Shown: one piece after another, positions 26,803 through 35,883 of the stretch
Layout of the letters: every line of letters begins with the position of its first letter
How positions within the stretch are numbered: position 1 is the stretch's first letter
Source: a bacterium
GTDB lineage: Bacteria; Bacillota; Clostridia; Lachnospirales; Lachnospiraceae
NCBI GenBank assembly: GCA_030535455.1
Contig: JAUNJY010000018.1
Coordinates: 1-64,000, forward strand
Length of the DNA stretch: 64,000 nucleotides
Reading direction: 5' to 3'
Notes under the pieces: model-generated
What the model was told of the DNA's origin: nothing
The model's database searches: none
Seen by the model: the letters and a program-made list of their open reading frames with translations, nothing else
Made by a program: the position numbers and the translations under genes

Positions 26803-28371
26803 ATGAAACGATATTCCCATATTGCACTTTCAATGTTATTGATTGTGATGTCTGTTGCACTGATCGGATGTTCAGGCGATAAGAATAATAACAATAATGC
26901 TGAGGGCAATAATAGTGAAAGTAATATATCTCAAAAAGAACCTACTAACGGGGGAACAGTGGTAGTAGGGATCCAACAAGATATAGATAGTCTTGACCCA
27001 CACAAAGCAGTAGCGGCAGGAACTTCTGAAGTATTATTCAATGTTTATGAAGGCTTAGTTAAGCCAGATAAAGAGGGTAATTTAGATCGAGCTGTAGCAA
27101 GTGATTACAAAGTTTCTGAAGATGGAACCGAATATACATTCATATTACGTGACGGTATCAAGTTCCATAACGGTAATCTAGTTACAGTGAAGGATATAGT
27201 ATATTCAGTAAAGAGAAGCGCTGGTTTGTTAGACAATGGGGATAGCTCTATTGTTCCAAAATCAGCGCTTCAAAACATTTCTGAGGTAAAAGCGACAGAT
27301 GATAAGACAGTAGTGATTAAATTAAAGAGTGCAGATACCGAGTTACTCCCATATTTAACATTTGCTATCATTCCAGAAGGCTATGAAAAATGCGATACTG
27401 CACCAATCGGTACAGGACCATTCAAATTCACTTCTTATACAGCAGGTCAGAACATAGTGATCGAGAAAAATGAAGATTACTGGGGACAAAAAGCGTACTT
27501 AGATCAGGTAACGTTTAAAGTTGTTGAGAAAGCAGAAACAGCAATGATGGAATTACAAGCAGGCTCCATCGACATCTATCCTTATATTACTGAGGATCAA
27601 GCAAACCAAGTAAAATCCCAGTTTAATATTGAAGTGGGTAACATGAACTTGGTACAGGCATTATTCTTAAACAATAATGCAAAGCCATTCGATAATGAAA
27701 AAGTCCGTCAGGCATTATGTTATGCAATCGACCGTCAAGTAATCCTTGATATGGTTGCAGGTGGAAAAGGTAACATTATTGGAAGTGGCGTATTCTCAGG
27801 ATTTACAAAGTATTTCGATGAGGAATTAGTATCTTACTACAATGTTGATCTTGCAAAAGCGAAACAATTGTTAAGCGAAGCCGGATATCCAAATGGATTT
27901 GAGTTTACAATAACAGTACCATCCAATTATCAATACCATATGGATACTGCACAGGTAATCGTAGACCAATTATCTCAAATTGGAGTAACAGCTAAGATTA
28001 AAGGTGTTGAATGGGCAAGCTGGTTAAGCGATACGTATTCAGGCCGTGATTATGAAGCTACGATCATTGGATTAGATGCAAAACTTGCAGGAAGCGATTT
28101 ATTATCCCGCTATGTATCCGATGCAAAAAATAACTTTGTAAACTTTAATGACAAAGAATACGATGAAATCTTTGCGAAAGCAAAAGCAACAACAGTAGAT
28201 TCTGAAAAAGTAGACTACTACAAACAATTACAGAAAATCTTAACAGAACATGCAGCGTCTGTATATATTGCAGATCCACCATTAATGGTAGCTGTAAGCA
28301 AGAAATTAGGCGGATACACATTCTATCCTGTATATGTTCAGGATATGGCATCCGTTTACATTGCAAAATAA
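26803..28371 (+). CDS. Peptide/nickel-type ABC transporter substrate-binding lipoprotein
   Basis: The 522-residue product has a lipoprotein signal (SVALIGC), then an Asn-rich linker and a family 5 solute-binding domain. Family segments include QDIDSLDPHKAVAAGTSEVL, EGLVKPD, YTFILRDGIKFHNG, GTGPFKF and YYNVDLAKAKQLLSEAGYP. Family 5 proteins bind oligopeptides, dipeptides, nickel chelates or opines. No ligand assignment is possible here. It heads a four-gene transporter operon. Confidence 0.92.
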   Translation: MKRYSHIALSMLLIVMSVALIGCSGDKNNNNNAEGNNSESNISQKEPTNGGTVVVGIQQDIDSLDPHKAVAAGTSEVLFNVYEGLVKPDKEGNLDRAVASDYKVSEDGTEYTFILRDGIKFHNGNLVTVKDIVYSVKRSAGLLDNGDSSIVPKSALQNISEVKATDDKTVVIKLKSADTELLPYLTFAIIPEGYEKCDTAPIGTGPFKFTSYTAGQNIVIEKNEDYWGQKAYLDQVTFKVVEKAETAMMELQAGSIDIYPYITEDQANQVKSQFNIEVGNMNLVQALFLNNNAKPFDNEKVRQALCYAIDRQVILDMVAGGKGNIIGSGVFSGFTKYFDEELVSYYNVDLAKAKQLLSEAGYPNGFEFTITVPSNYQYHMDTAQVIVDQLSQIGVTAKIKGVEWASWLSDTYSGRDYEATIIGLDAKLAGSDLLSRYVSDAKNNFVNFNDKEYDEIFAKAKATTVDSEKVDYYKQLQKILTEHAASVYIADPPLMVAVSKKLGGYTFYPVYVQDMASVYIAK

Positions 28372-28409
28372 GACAAATGAAATAAATTAAATCAAAGGCG
28401 GTGGAGAAA

Positions 28410-29351
28410 ATGAAATATATCATAAAGAAAACGATAACTCTCATTCTAACATTGTTGACAGTTACATTTTTAACCTTTATCGCCTTTGAAATCATTCCCG
28501 GGGACAGTGCACTCACTTCCCTTGGAACTGATGCTACTCCTGAACAAGTGGAAGCACTTAGGGAGCAGCTAGGTTACAATGAGCCAGTTCTTGTTCGATA
28601 TAAGAATTGGCTTTTTGACGCCTTAACAGGGGATTTTGGTACATCGACAAACTATAAGTTACCAGTAAGTCAGTTAATTAAAGAGAGACTTCCAATTACA
28701 GTTTCCTTAGCAGTCATTTCAATTCTAATGACTATGCTGATTTCGGTTCCGCTTGGAATCGTAACGACAAAAAACAGGCATTCCAAATTTGAAGGGGTGC
28801 ACCAGTTCTTTATTCACCTTGGGATGGCCATACCACCATTTTTCCTTGGAATTATGATTACGCTGGTATTTGGATTGCTCCTTAAATTCTTTACGCCAGG
28901 AACAGTGATTTCTTTTACTGAGAATAAGCCACAGTTCTTTTATTATTTACTCTATCCGGCAATTGCAGTAGCAGTGCCAAAGATTGCAATGATGACCAAG
29001 TTTTTACGCAGTTCGATCAAACGCCAGCTAGAGCTTGATTATGTGCGAACAGCCTATAGCAAGGGAAGCACAAAAAATCATGTATTATATGCTCATGTGC
29101 TCAAGAATGCGTTAATTCCGGTTATTACATTTTTTGCAATGATGGTAGCAGAAGTCTTTGCAGGAAGCATCGTAGTAGAACAGGTATTTAACTTGCCTGG
29201 ATTAGGAAGATTATTAGTGTCTGGTATCGGAAACAGGGATTATCCTGTGGTACAGGCAATTGTATTATATATTGCAGCATTAGTTATACTTATGAACTTT
29301 ATCGTTGACGTACTGTATCAGTTCATCGACCCAAGAGTTCGTGCAGAGTAA
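28410..29351 (+). CDS. Peptide-type ABC transporter permease (DppB family)
   Basis: The 313-residue permease has one N-terminal membrane segment followed by a periplasmic-side loop and five more segments, the DppB plan. LGYNEPVLVRYKNWLFDAL, GDFGTS and the C-terminal QVFNLPGLGRLLVSGIGNRD with FIDPRVR are standard. I use ATG 28410 because the residues from there match the family start; an in-frame GTG at 28401 also lies near AAAGGCGGTGG. The next permease gene starts after 14 bases. Confidence 0.9.
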   Translation: MKYIIKKTITLILTLLTVTFLTFIAFEIIPGDSALTSLGTDATPEQVEALREQLGYNEPVLVRYKNWLFDALTGDFGTSTNYKLPVSQLIKERLPITVSLAVISILMTMLISVPLGIVTTKNRHSKFEGVHQFFIHLGMAIPPFFLGIMITLVFGLLLKFFTPGTVISFTENKPQFFYYLLYPAIAVAVPKIAMMTKFLRSSIKRQLELDYVRTAYSKGSTKNHVLYAHVLKNALIPVITFFAMMVAEVFAGSIVVEQVFNLPGLGRLLVSGIGNRDYPVVQAIVLYIAALVILMNFIVDVLYQFIDPRVRAE

Positions 29352-29365
29352 AGGAGGAGAAACAG

Positions 29366-30145
29366 ATGAAAAAGTTAACGGTCACCCAGAAGATTGGCCT
29401 AGTGCTTGTCATGCTGGTAGTTGGAGTTACGTTGATCGGCCTCTTTTATACTCCTTATGAACCAAATAAGATGGATGCATTATCAAAAAATATGGCACCA
29501 TCATTGGCACATCCATTTGGAACCGATAATTTTGGACGAGACATCTTAAGCCGTGTAATGGATGGGGCAAAGACCACATTCTTAATTGCAATTGCAACCG
29601 TGGTAATCGGTGCAGTAATTGGGTGTATCGTGGGGGCAATTACCGGATATTTCGGCGGCATTGTGGATGAATGCCTGATGAGATTTAATGACGTGGTAGC
29701 ATCCATTCCAAGTATCCTTCTTGCATTGCTTGTTGTAAGCATTATGGGAATTGGAAAGTATAAGATCATCTTCGCATTGGGAATTATATTTATCCCAAGT
29801 TTTGCCCGTGTTATCCGCAGTGAGTTTGTGGCACAGAAACAATTAGACTATGTAAAGAATGCAAGACTGATGGGAGCAAGCCATGTGCGCATTATGTTTC
29901 TACATATAATGCCAAACACATTGCCAATCTTACTTCCGTCCCTTGCCATTGGATTTAATAATGCAGTCTTAGCAGAGGCAAGCATGAGCTATTTAGGATT
30001 AGGTGTTCAGCCACCAGATCCCAGCCTTGGAAGAATGTTAAGTGATGCACAGAGCTTCTTACTTACAGCACCTTGGTATTGTATTGCACCTGGTATTACG
30101 ATTATCATTACCGTATTAGGGTTCAGTCTTCTTGTAGAAAGGTAG
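29366..30145 (+). CDS. Peptide-type ABC transporter permease (DppC family), short C-terminus
   Basis: The 259-residue product is the second permease. It has HPFGTDNFGRDILSRVMDGAKTT near residue 48, the EAA loop ARLMGASHVRIMFLHIMPN, and SYLGLGVQPPDPSLGRML. The usual C-terminal tail (a GDGLRD-LDP-like segment) is missing: the protein stops at GFSLLVER. Neither alternative frame encodes the tail, so this is not a simple frameshift. The loss is about 10-15 residues and may be tolerated. The ATPase gene begins 7 bases later with its own GGTAGG-type site. Confidence 0.87.
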   Translation: MKKLTVTQKIGLVLVMLVVGVTLIGLFYTPYEPNKMDALSKNMAPSLAHPFGTDNFGRDILSRVMDGAKTTFLIAIATVVIGAVIGCIVGAITGYFGGIVDECLMRFNDVVASIPSILLALLVVSIMGIGKYKIIFALGIIFIPSFARVIRSEFVAQKQLDYVKNARLMGASHVRIMFLHIMPNTLPILLPSLAIGFNNAVLAEASMSYLGLGVQPPDPSLGRMLSDAQSFLLTAPWYCIAPGITIIITVLGFSLLVER

Positions 30146-30152
30146 GTCAGTT

Positions 30153-31724
30153 ATGGAAAATAAAATATTAAAAGTTACGGACCTTTCCATTGGCTTCGAG
30201 GAAAATAAACAGTTTACCGAGGTGGTAAAGAAAATCAGCTTTGACGTAGGGCAAGGAGAGATTGTTGGAATTGTAGGAGAGAGCGGTTCTGGAAAGTCCC
30301 TTACCTCCCTTACGATTATGGATCTGTTAAGCCATACGGCCAAAGTAAACAATGGCAGTATCTTATTTGAAGATAAAGACTTGCTTACCATTTCTACAGA
30401 GGAAAAACGTAAGTTAAAAGGAAAAGACATATCCATGGTGTTTCAAGAGCCAATGACAAGTCTGAATCCTTTATTAAAAGTAGGTCCTCAGGTAGAGGAA
30501 GTATTAGTACTTCATAAGGATGGAGATCGAAACTCCTATCGTAAACGAGTGATTTCCATGTTTCAGGATGTAGGGCTTCCAAATCCAGAGGAACTATATG
30601 AGAAGTATCCACATCAGCTTTCTGGAGGTATGCGTCAGAGGGTAATGATTGCAATGGCTATGATCTTGCAGCCAAAGCTATTGATTGCAGATGAGCCAAC
30701 TACGGCACTTGATGTGACAATTCAGAAGCAGATTTTAGATCTTTTATTAAAAATGAACCAGAAGTATGGCACCAGTATTATCTTTATCAGCCATGATCTT
30801 GGTGTGGTAAAGAAGCTTTGCAACCGTGTCATTGTTATGTGCGAAGGTGAGATTGTTGAGCAAGGGCAGATTGCTACAATCTTTACAAACCCAAAAGAAG
30901 CCTATACAAAGAAGCTTCTTGCAGCAGTACCTAGCGTTAAGGCAAATGAGGCATTTGGCGAAATTGCTGTAACGGCAGCAGAAAAGAAAAGCAGTCCAGT
31001 CCTAAGTGTAAAGGATTTAAAAGTCAGCTATAAAGTAAAGAGCAAAGGATTATTTAAGAAGGCAGAAGAGAAGCGCATTGTAAAAGGCGTTTCCTTTACG
31101 GTAAATGAGGGAGAAATCTTTGGGATCGTTGGAGAGAGTGGCTGTGGAAAGTCTACCTTGTCAAAAGCGATCGTAGGACTGAACAGACATACAGAAGGGG
31201 TGTTAGAATTAAAGGAAGCAAATCCCCAGATGGTATTTCAGGACCCATATTCCTCGTTAAATCCAGCCAAGACCATTGGCGCAATCTTAAGTGAGCCATT
31301 GATCATCGAAGGCAAGTTAACAAGCAGACAGCGTATGGAAAAAGTGGAGCAGATGTTAGAGGAAGTAGGACTTCCAAAAGACTACTATAAACGCAATATT
31401 GCTAAGCTTAGCGGCGGGCAGCGTCAGCGTGTTGCAATTGCCCTTGCCCTTATGACAAATAAGAAATTTATCGTTTTAGATGAGCCGGTATCTGCCTTGG
31501 ATGTTACAATTCAGGATCAGATCCTAAGATTATTAAAACGTTTACGAGAAGAGTATAATTTATCATATTTATTTATTTCCCATGACTTAAATGTGGTGTA
31601 TGAACTTTGTGACCGCATTGCAGTCATGAAAGACGGAGTGATTGTCGAACAGGGTACAAAGGATGAGATTTATTACCGTCCTAAGGCTGACTATACAAAA
31701 CAATTGCTCAGTGCAATTCTATAA
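30153..31724 (+). CDS. Fused dual-ATPase subunit of a peptide-type ABC transporter (DppD-DppF type)
   Basis: The 523-residue protein contains two complete ABC ATPases in tandem. The first has GESGSGKS, VFQEPMTSLNP, LSGGMRQRVMIAMAM and LLIADEPTTALD (within residues 1-260). The second has [26 protein letters not shown] and FIVLDEPVSALD (within about 285-523), with a linker between. Most family 5 systems encode these as two separate genes, although fusions of this sort are known. All catalytic residues are present in both halves. With the two permeases and the binding protein it gives a full importer. Confidence 0.93.
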   Translation: MENKILKVTDLSIGFEENKQFTEVVKKISFDVGQGEIVGIVGESGSGKSLTSLTIMDLLSHTAKVNNGSILFEDKDLLTISTEEKRKLKGKDISMVFQEPMTSLNPLLKVGPQVEEVLVLHKDGDRNSYRKRVISMFQDVGLPNPEELYEKYPHQLSGGMRQRVMIAMAMILQPKLLIADEPTTALDVTIQKQILDLLLKMNQKYGTSIIFISHDLGVVKKLCNRVIVMCEGEIVEQGQIATIFTNPKEAYTKKLLAAVPSVKANEAFGEIAVTAAEKKSSPVLSVKDLKVSYKVKSKGLFKKAEEKRIVKGVSFTVNEGEIFGIVGESGCGKSTLSKAIVGLNRHTEGVLELKEANPQMVFQDPYSSLNPAKTIGAILSEPLIIEGKLTSRQRMEKVEQMLEEVGLPKDYYKRNIAKLSGGQRQRVAIALALMTNKKFIVLDEPVSALDVTIQDQILRLLKRLREEYNLSYLFISHDLNVVYELCDRIAVMKDGVIVEQGTKDEIYYRPKADYTKQLLSAIL

Positions 31725-31726
31725 AA

Positions 31727-31771
31727 TCATAAAAAGGCTGTCGCACTAAACTGCGACAGCCTTTTTATGAT
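31727..31771. terminator. Bidirectional terminator between the peptide ABC operon and the YaiI-family gene
   Basis: AAAAAGGCTGTCGCA pairs perfectly with TGCGACAGCCTTTTT, with an ATCAT/ATGAT extension. It serves transcripts from both sides. Confidence 0.93.
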
Positions 31772-32236
31772 TTATTTTTCATGCATCTCTTTTTCTCTTT
31801 TTAGGGCATAAATACATAGTCTTGTAAACCCATCACGAAAATGTTGATCATCTTGTTTGCTGCGTTTTTTCATGCTGCAGCTGTGAACACCCATTTTACG
31901 TTGTTTGGCAGCAATATGCCGTTCATACATTAGCACATCGATATTTTGGTTAGTAAACCATTTCCCATTGTTGTTAATGGCATAGGCTTTCTTTCCGAGT
32001 ACCATGCTGGCAACGCCATAGTCATGTGTAACAACGATGTCACCCGGACTTGTACGATTGAATAAGGCTAAATCGACGGCATCGGGGGCCTTACTTACTT
32101 GTATTATCTCTGAATAATTGGAATAGAGTTCATGGCTAGTATCAATAATCATAATTACTGGTATTTTAAAATTGCTAGCAATGTCCTCTATAATCTCTTT
32201 TACTGGACATGCATCAGCATCTACTAAGATTTTCAT
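31772..32236 (-). CDS. YaiI/YqxD family protein (UPF0178, DUF188)
   Basis: The 154-residue product starts with KILVDADACPVKEII, the family hallmark with conserved Asp and Cys. It continues with DAVDLALFNRTSPGDIVVTHDYGVASMVL and the C-terminal DDQHFRDGFTRL block. The fold is PIN-like, so a nuclease role is often suggested, but no function is established. Its stop codon touches the bidirectional terminator. It lies 104 bases downstream of the flippase-like gene on the same strand, with no obvious terminator between, so it may be co-transcribed with that pair. Confidence 0.9.
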   Translation of the reverse strand: MKILVDADACPVKEIIEDIASNFKIPVIMIIDTSHELYSNYSEIIQVSKAPDAVDLALFNRTSPGDIVVTHDYGVASMVLGKKAYAINNNGKWFTNQNIDVLMYERHIAAKQRKMGVHSCSMKKRSKQDDQHFRDGFTRLCIYALKREKEMHEK

Positions 32237-32340
32237 ATTTCGACCTGTCTTTTATTGTTATCGTTAGAAAACTATAAGGTTTAACTATTAATCGACGTCT
32301 ACACTATATTCTATGCAGGCAAGTGTAAAAAGTTATTGTT

Positions 32341-33348
32341 TTAAGCTGCATTTGTCTTTCTGATTCGGCAGAAGAAGATGCCTACGATAATTGGGAGATA
32401 GTAGGTGATAAATCTCCAAAGAAGTAATGCTACAGCTGTTAAGCCTGGTTTTATAATAAAGATTCCGAATAATAAGTAAAAGCTTCCTTCAGCACCGCCA
32501 GAAGCACCTGGAAGTGGAATGAATGCAGAAATCATCATAACGAAGGAACTTGCAGCTACCACAGAAATAATGGAGCCTACTTCGATTCCAAGTGCCATAC
32601 AGATACAAAATGGAATGATGAAGAAGCAAGTAAGCTGTGCAATTGTAATGGCAACAGATTGGAACAATACTCGCTTTTGAAGCATGAGCTGTCTAAATCC
32701 ATTGTGGAAGCCTTCAATATTAGAAATTGCGTGATCCGTAGTTTTCTCTTTATTTTTAATAATACGTATTTTTGATAAAAATGCAATGATTCCTTTTGTT
32801 AGTCGGGTAGCAAATCCAGGCAAGAAGCCGATTAGGAATAAGCCAATTACGACAAACATGTTTACTGTGAAGCCAAGTCCGATAAAATAGCCAAGCTTGC
32901 TGACCTGTTTGGAAAAGAAGCTGTATCGGATGAAAATTAAGACGGTAGAGTATACAATCAAGGCACTTTGGTAAACAATAAACTTCATAAGAAGTATGCT
33001 GGATGCCTCTCCTAATTGGAAAGAGGATTTTGTCAGATAGTATAGCTGCATTGGCTGTCCGCCACTTGCAAATGGAGTTATGTTGTTAAATAACTGTCCA
33101 ACCATAGTTGTTCGAAATGCATTGACAAAGGATAGTTTGCGTTTGATACAGTTAGCAGTGCAATATAGAACCCCGCTTTCTAATAAGCAGTAGCCAACCA
33201 TGCATAACAGGGCTAATACAAGCCATATTTTTTCCGTCCCGAGAATGATATGGAACAACTGCTTTACATCATTTGTCATAATGATGATGCCCATGACTAA
33301 AAGGGAAGCACAAGTAATAAATACTAGGTTCCATTTGTTTGATTTCAT
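32341..33348 (-). CDS. Flippase-like integral membrane protein (UPF0104 / MprF-type N-terminal domain)
   Basis: The 335-residue product has about eight membrane segments and the family features RTTMVGQLFNNITPFASGGQPMQ and IPLPGASGGAEGSF. This is the lysylphosphatidylglycerol synthase/UPF0104 membrane domain, which in MprF moves lipids across the membrane; here the synthase domain is absent. Family members are frequently encoded next to glycolipid glycosyltransferases, and this gene lies 15 bases after a GT4 gene. A role in exporting the glycolipid made by that enzyme is a reasonable inference, without direct proof. Confidence 0.88.
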   Translation of the reverse strand: MKSNKWNLVFITCASLLVMGIIIMTNDVKQLFHIILGTEKIWLVLALLCMVGYCLLESGVLYCTANCIKRKLSFVNAFRTTMVGQLFNNITPFASGGQPMQLYYLTKSSFQLGEASSILLMKFIVYQSALIVYSTVLIFIRYSFFSKQVSKLGYFIGLGFTVNMFVVIGLFLIGFLPGFATRLTKGIIAFLSKIRIIKNKEKTTDHAISNIEGFHNGFRQLMLQKRVLFQSVAITIAQLTCFFIIPFCICMALGIEVGSIISVVAASSFVMMISAFIPLPGASGGAEGSFYLLFGIFIIKPGLTAVALLLWRFITYYLPIIVGIFFCRIRKTNAA

Positions 33349-33363
33349 AAATACCCTCCTTTA

Positions 33364-34410
33364 CTAGTGTTTATTTGCTTTCCATTTTTTATAGCGAAGG
33401 GCACGTTTATAGAAGTTATCCCACATACGTGCAACATGTTCTCTGCTATAGAATGCCTTACCCTTTTTAGACATAAGGACAGCTGTTTCTTTATAGGAAG
33501 CATCTGTGGAAAGGGAGTTGAGAATTTGTATAAATTCTTCGTTTGAGTTTCCTTTTAAATAAAAGTCAAACAATATGTTTTCGTATAAATCTAAATCTCG
33601 AAGCAACATTGGTTTGTTACAGTTCATTGATTCTAATACGGTCATTGGGAATAATTCATTGTAAGATGGCAAGAACATGACATCGCATAAATTATAGACT
33701 TCATTCATATCCTCACGATCGATAATTCCTAAAAATGTAACGTTGGCAGGTGGATTTTCTTTGATTTTCTTAATCTCTTCATAACCATCGGTGATTGGGC
33801 CAAAGGAGAAGCCGCCAGCCCAGACAAACTGAAGCTCAGGCATTTGTTTTGCAATTTCAATAAAATCAAGGATGCCTTTACGAATCTGTAATTGACCAAC
33901 GCCAAGAACCGTAAACTTTTTAGGATCTAAGCCGTATTTTTTACGAAGCCCTTTTACATTTGTATCAGCAAGGGGATGGAATTGTTTATCCGAAACATAG
34001 TTTGGAATGTAGGTTACCTTCTTAGGGTTAATTCCATATTCCGCAAGTTTTTCGATAAACCATGGATTTACGGTTACTAAAAGGTCCATGGACTTATAGA
34101 ATTTCATAACATACCAATAGAATGGAAGTTTAAAGATCTTTGGTAAATGGATGCTGTCTTCTAATGTTTCAGGAATGAAATGTACATATCCAACTGCAAC
34201 ACCTTTCTTCTTTGCAAATGGAATGCTTAAGAAGAATTCAGGATTGATGCTGTGATAATGAGTAATCTCTTTCATAGACAGACTGTTGATAGATACTTTA
34301 TATTGGTTGGATAGGTCTTCTTTGACTAATGCGACTTGCTCTAAATAAGCAGAGCCAACACCCTGGCCTTTCACACTATCCGCTCTTGATAACATATTAA
34401 TATTATGCAT
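33364..34410 (-). CDS. GT4 glycosyltransferase, probably acting on a membrane lipid
   Basis: The 348-residue product has a GT-B fold. It opens with NINMLSRADSVKGQGVGSAYLEQ, typical of diacylglycerol glucosyltransferase relatives in Firmicutes. FTVLGVGQLQIRKGILDF starts the nucleotide-sugar domain, and the EX7E motif lies around LFPMTVLESMNC. The donor sugar and acceptor are not known; similarity to LafA/BgsB-like glycolipid enzymes is from memory. It is the first gene of a minus-strand pair with the flippase-like protein, which supports a lipid-linked product. TGGAGG-type bases precede the ATG. Confidence 0.85.
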   Translation of the reverse strand: MHNINMLSRADSVKGQGVGSAYLEQVALVKEDLSNQYKVSINSLSMKEITHYHSINPEFFLSIPFAKKKGVAVGYVHFIPETLEDSIHLPKIFKLPFYWYVMKFYKSMDLLVTVNPWFIEKLAEYGINPKKVTYIPNYVSDKQFHPLADTNVKGLRKKYGLDPKKFTVLGVGQLQIRKGILDFIEIAKQMPELQFVWAGGFSFGPITDGYEEIKKIKENPPANVTFLGIIDREDMNEVYNLCDVMFLPSYNELFPMTVLESMNCNKPMLLRDLDLYENILFDFYLKGNSNEEFIQILNSLSTDASYKETAVLMSKKGKAFYSREHVARMWDNFYKRALRYKKWKANKH

Positions 34411-34639
34411 TACTGTTCCTCCAAGTACTTACATAGCTTTGTAATCTCTAACTGCATTTTACACTAGATATTTTCTGAAACATAGGAGTTTGAACGAAAC
34501 GTAAGAAAATATTAAGTTTTGCTTAATAAGGCAAAAAAACAGTGACAATTAGAGAATTGCCAAGATAAAAAAGGTTATACAAGAAAAAGAAAATAAGCAG
34601 TAATACTAGTGGTTCTAATGGAATTAACAGTAGTAAATA

Positions 34640-34648
34640 TGTTATACT
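34640..34648 (+). promoter_or_regulatory. Extended -10 promoter element before the CDF transporter gene
   Basis: TGTTATACT fits the TGN-extended -10 pattern, 36 bases before the start codon. No good -35 box is seen. Confidence 0.4.
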
Positions 34649-34683
34649 AGTAATATTAATGTAAAGAAAAGGATTAGGGGATT

Positions 34684-35862
34684 ATGACGTCGTTGTTAGT
34701 AAAAAAATTTGTAAAGAATTATGAATTGATTGGAGATTCTAAGGTTCGGACTTCCTATGGGATCCTTGCAAGTGTTGTAGGCATCATTTGTAATTTGATT
34801 TTATCTGTCACAAAACTGGTGATTGGAACGATCATAGGAAGCATCTCAGTTATTGCAGATGCATTTAACAACCTATCAGATGCAGCGTCTAGCATTATAA
34901 GCTTTATCGGAGTCAAGATGGCAAGCCGTCCTGCAGATGAGGAACATCCTTTTGGGCACGGACGATATGAATATATATCAGCCCTAGTAGTAGCGTTTTT
35001 GGTATTACAAGTGGGATTTAGCTGCTTTAAGAGTGCCATTGATAAAATCCTACACCCAGAAGAGGTGGCATTTAACATTGTCTTAGTAGGCATTCTGGTA
35101 CTTTCTATCTTAATTAAGATATGGCTTGGTATCTTTAACCGTACGCTTGGGAAACGAATTAATTCAACTGTAATGCGTGCAACTTCTACGGATGCATTTG
35201 GTGATGTATTAGTGACATCAGCTACAGTTGCATCACTTTTAATCAGTAAGTATTCAGGAGTGAATATTGATGGATATATGGGTATTGTAGTGTCCATCTT
35301 TGTTCTCATTGCAGGATTTAATATTGCAAAAGATACGTTAGAGCCTTTGCTTGGCGAGGCAGTTTCTAAGGAGACGTATGATTTGATTACAAAGAAAGTG
35401 GAAGGACAGGAAGGCATTGTGGGAAGCCATGATCTAATCGTCCATTCCTATGGACCGGGTCATATTATGGCAACGATCCATGCAGAGGTGCCCAACAATA
35501 TGTCGTTTGAAGAGGCCCATGAGCTGATTGACCGCGTAGAGCGTCAAATCTTACGTGATGAAAATATCTTTTTGGTCATCCATATGGATCCAATTGAAGT
35601 AAATGATAAGGAAGTCATGAGGGCAAGGGACATCATATCTAAGATTGTAAAAGAGTTAGATGATGAGGCGAGTATCCATGATTTCAGACTGATAAGTGAA
35701 GGGGAAATACGTAATCTAGTGTTTGACTTATTAGTGCCTCACCAATATTCGGTGGAGCAGGAAGAAAAGATACAGCAACAGGTGAAAAATCTTGCAAAGG
35801 CATATGATGAACGATATACATGTGTTATTACTTTAGAGCATGGATTTATCTGCAATAAATAA
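34684..35862 (+). CDS. Cation diffusion facilitator (CDF) family metal exporter
   Basis: CDF proteins export divalent metals such as zinc, manganese or iron in exchange for protons. The 392-residue product has six membrane segments. The first metal site lies in IADAFNNLSDAASS (helix 2) and the matching site in ATSTDAFGDVLVTS (helix 5); HPFGHGRYEY is the cytoplasmic loop signature. A cytoplasmic dimerisation domain with HDLIVHSYGPGH and HMDP follows. The NxxxD/DxxxD pattern rather than HxxxD suggests manganese or iron over zinc, but this is tentative. The amidohydrolase gene follows after 21 bases. Confidence 0.9.
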   Translation: MTSLLVKKFVKNYELIGDSKVRTSYGILASVVGIICNLILSVTKLVIGTIIGSISVIADAFNNLSDAASSIISFIGVKMASRPADEEHPFGHGRYEYISALVVAFLVLQVGFSCFKSAIDKILHPEEVAFNIVLVGILVLSILIKIWLGIFNRTLGKRINSTVMRATSTDAFGDVLVTSATVASLLISKYSGVNIDGYMGIVVSIFVLIAGFNIAKDTLEPLLGEAVSKETYDLITKKVEGQEGIVGSHDLIVHSYGPGHIMATIHAEVPNNMSFEEAHELIDRVERQILRDENIFLVIHMDPIEVNDKEVMRARDIISKIVKELDDEASIHDFRLISEGEIRNLVFDLLVPHQYSVEQEEKIQQQVKNLAKAYDERYTCVITLEHGFICNK

Positions 35863-35883
35863 AGAGAAAAGGGAGAAGGACTT

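Noticed and set aside
30100-30160. Frameshift at the end of the DppC gene
   Set aside because: Neither alternative frame encodes the missing C-terminal tail, and the next gene begins normally with its own ribosome site. A true short C-terminus is more likely.
34755-35417. Open frame of 220 codons on the minus strand opposite the CDF transporter
   Set aside because: It lies wholly inside a well-supported plus-strand gene, has no ribosome site and no recognisable motif. It is an antisense shadow of the CDF codons.
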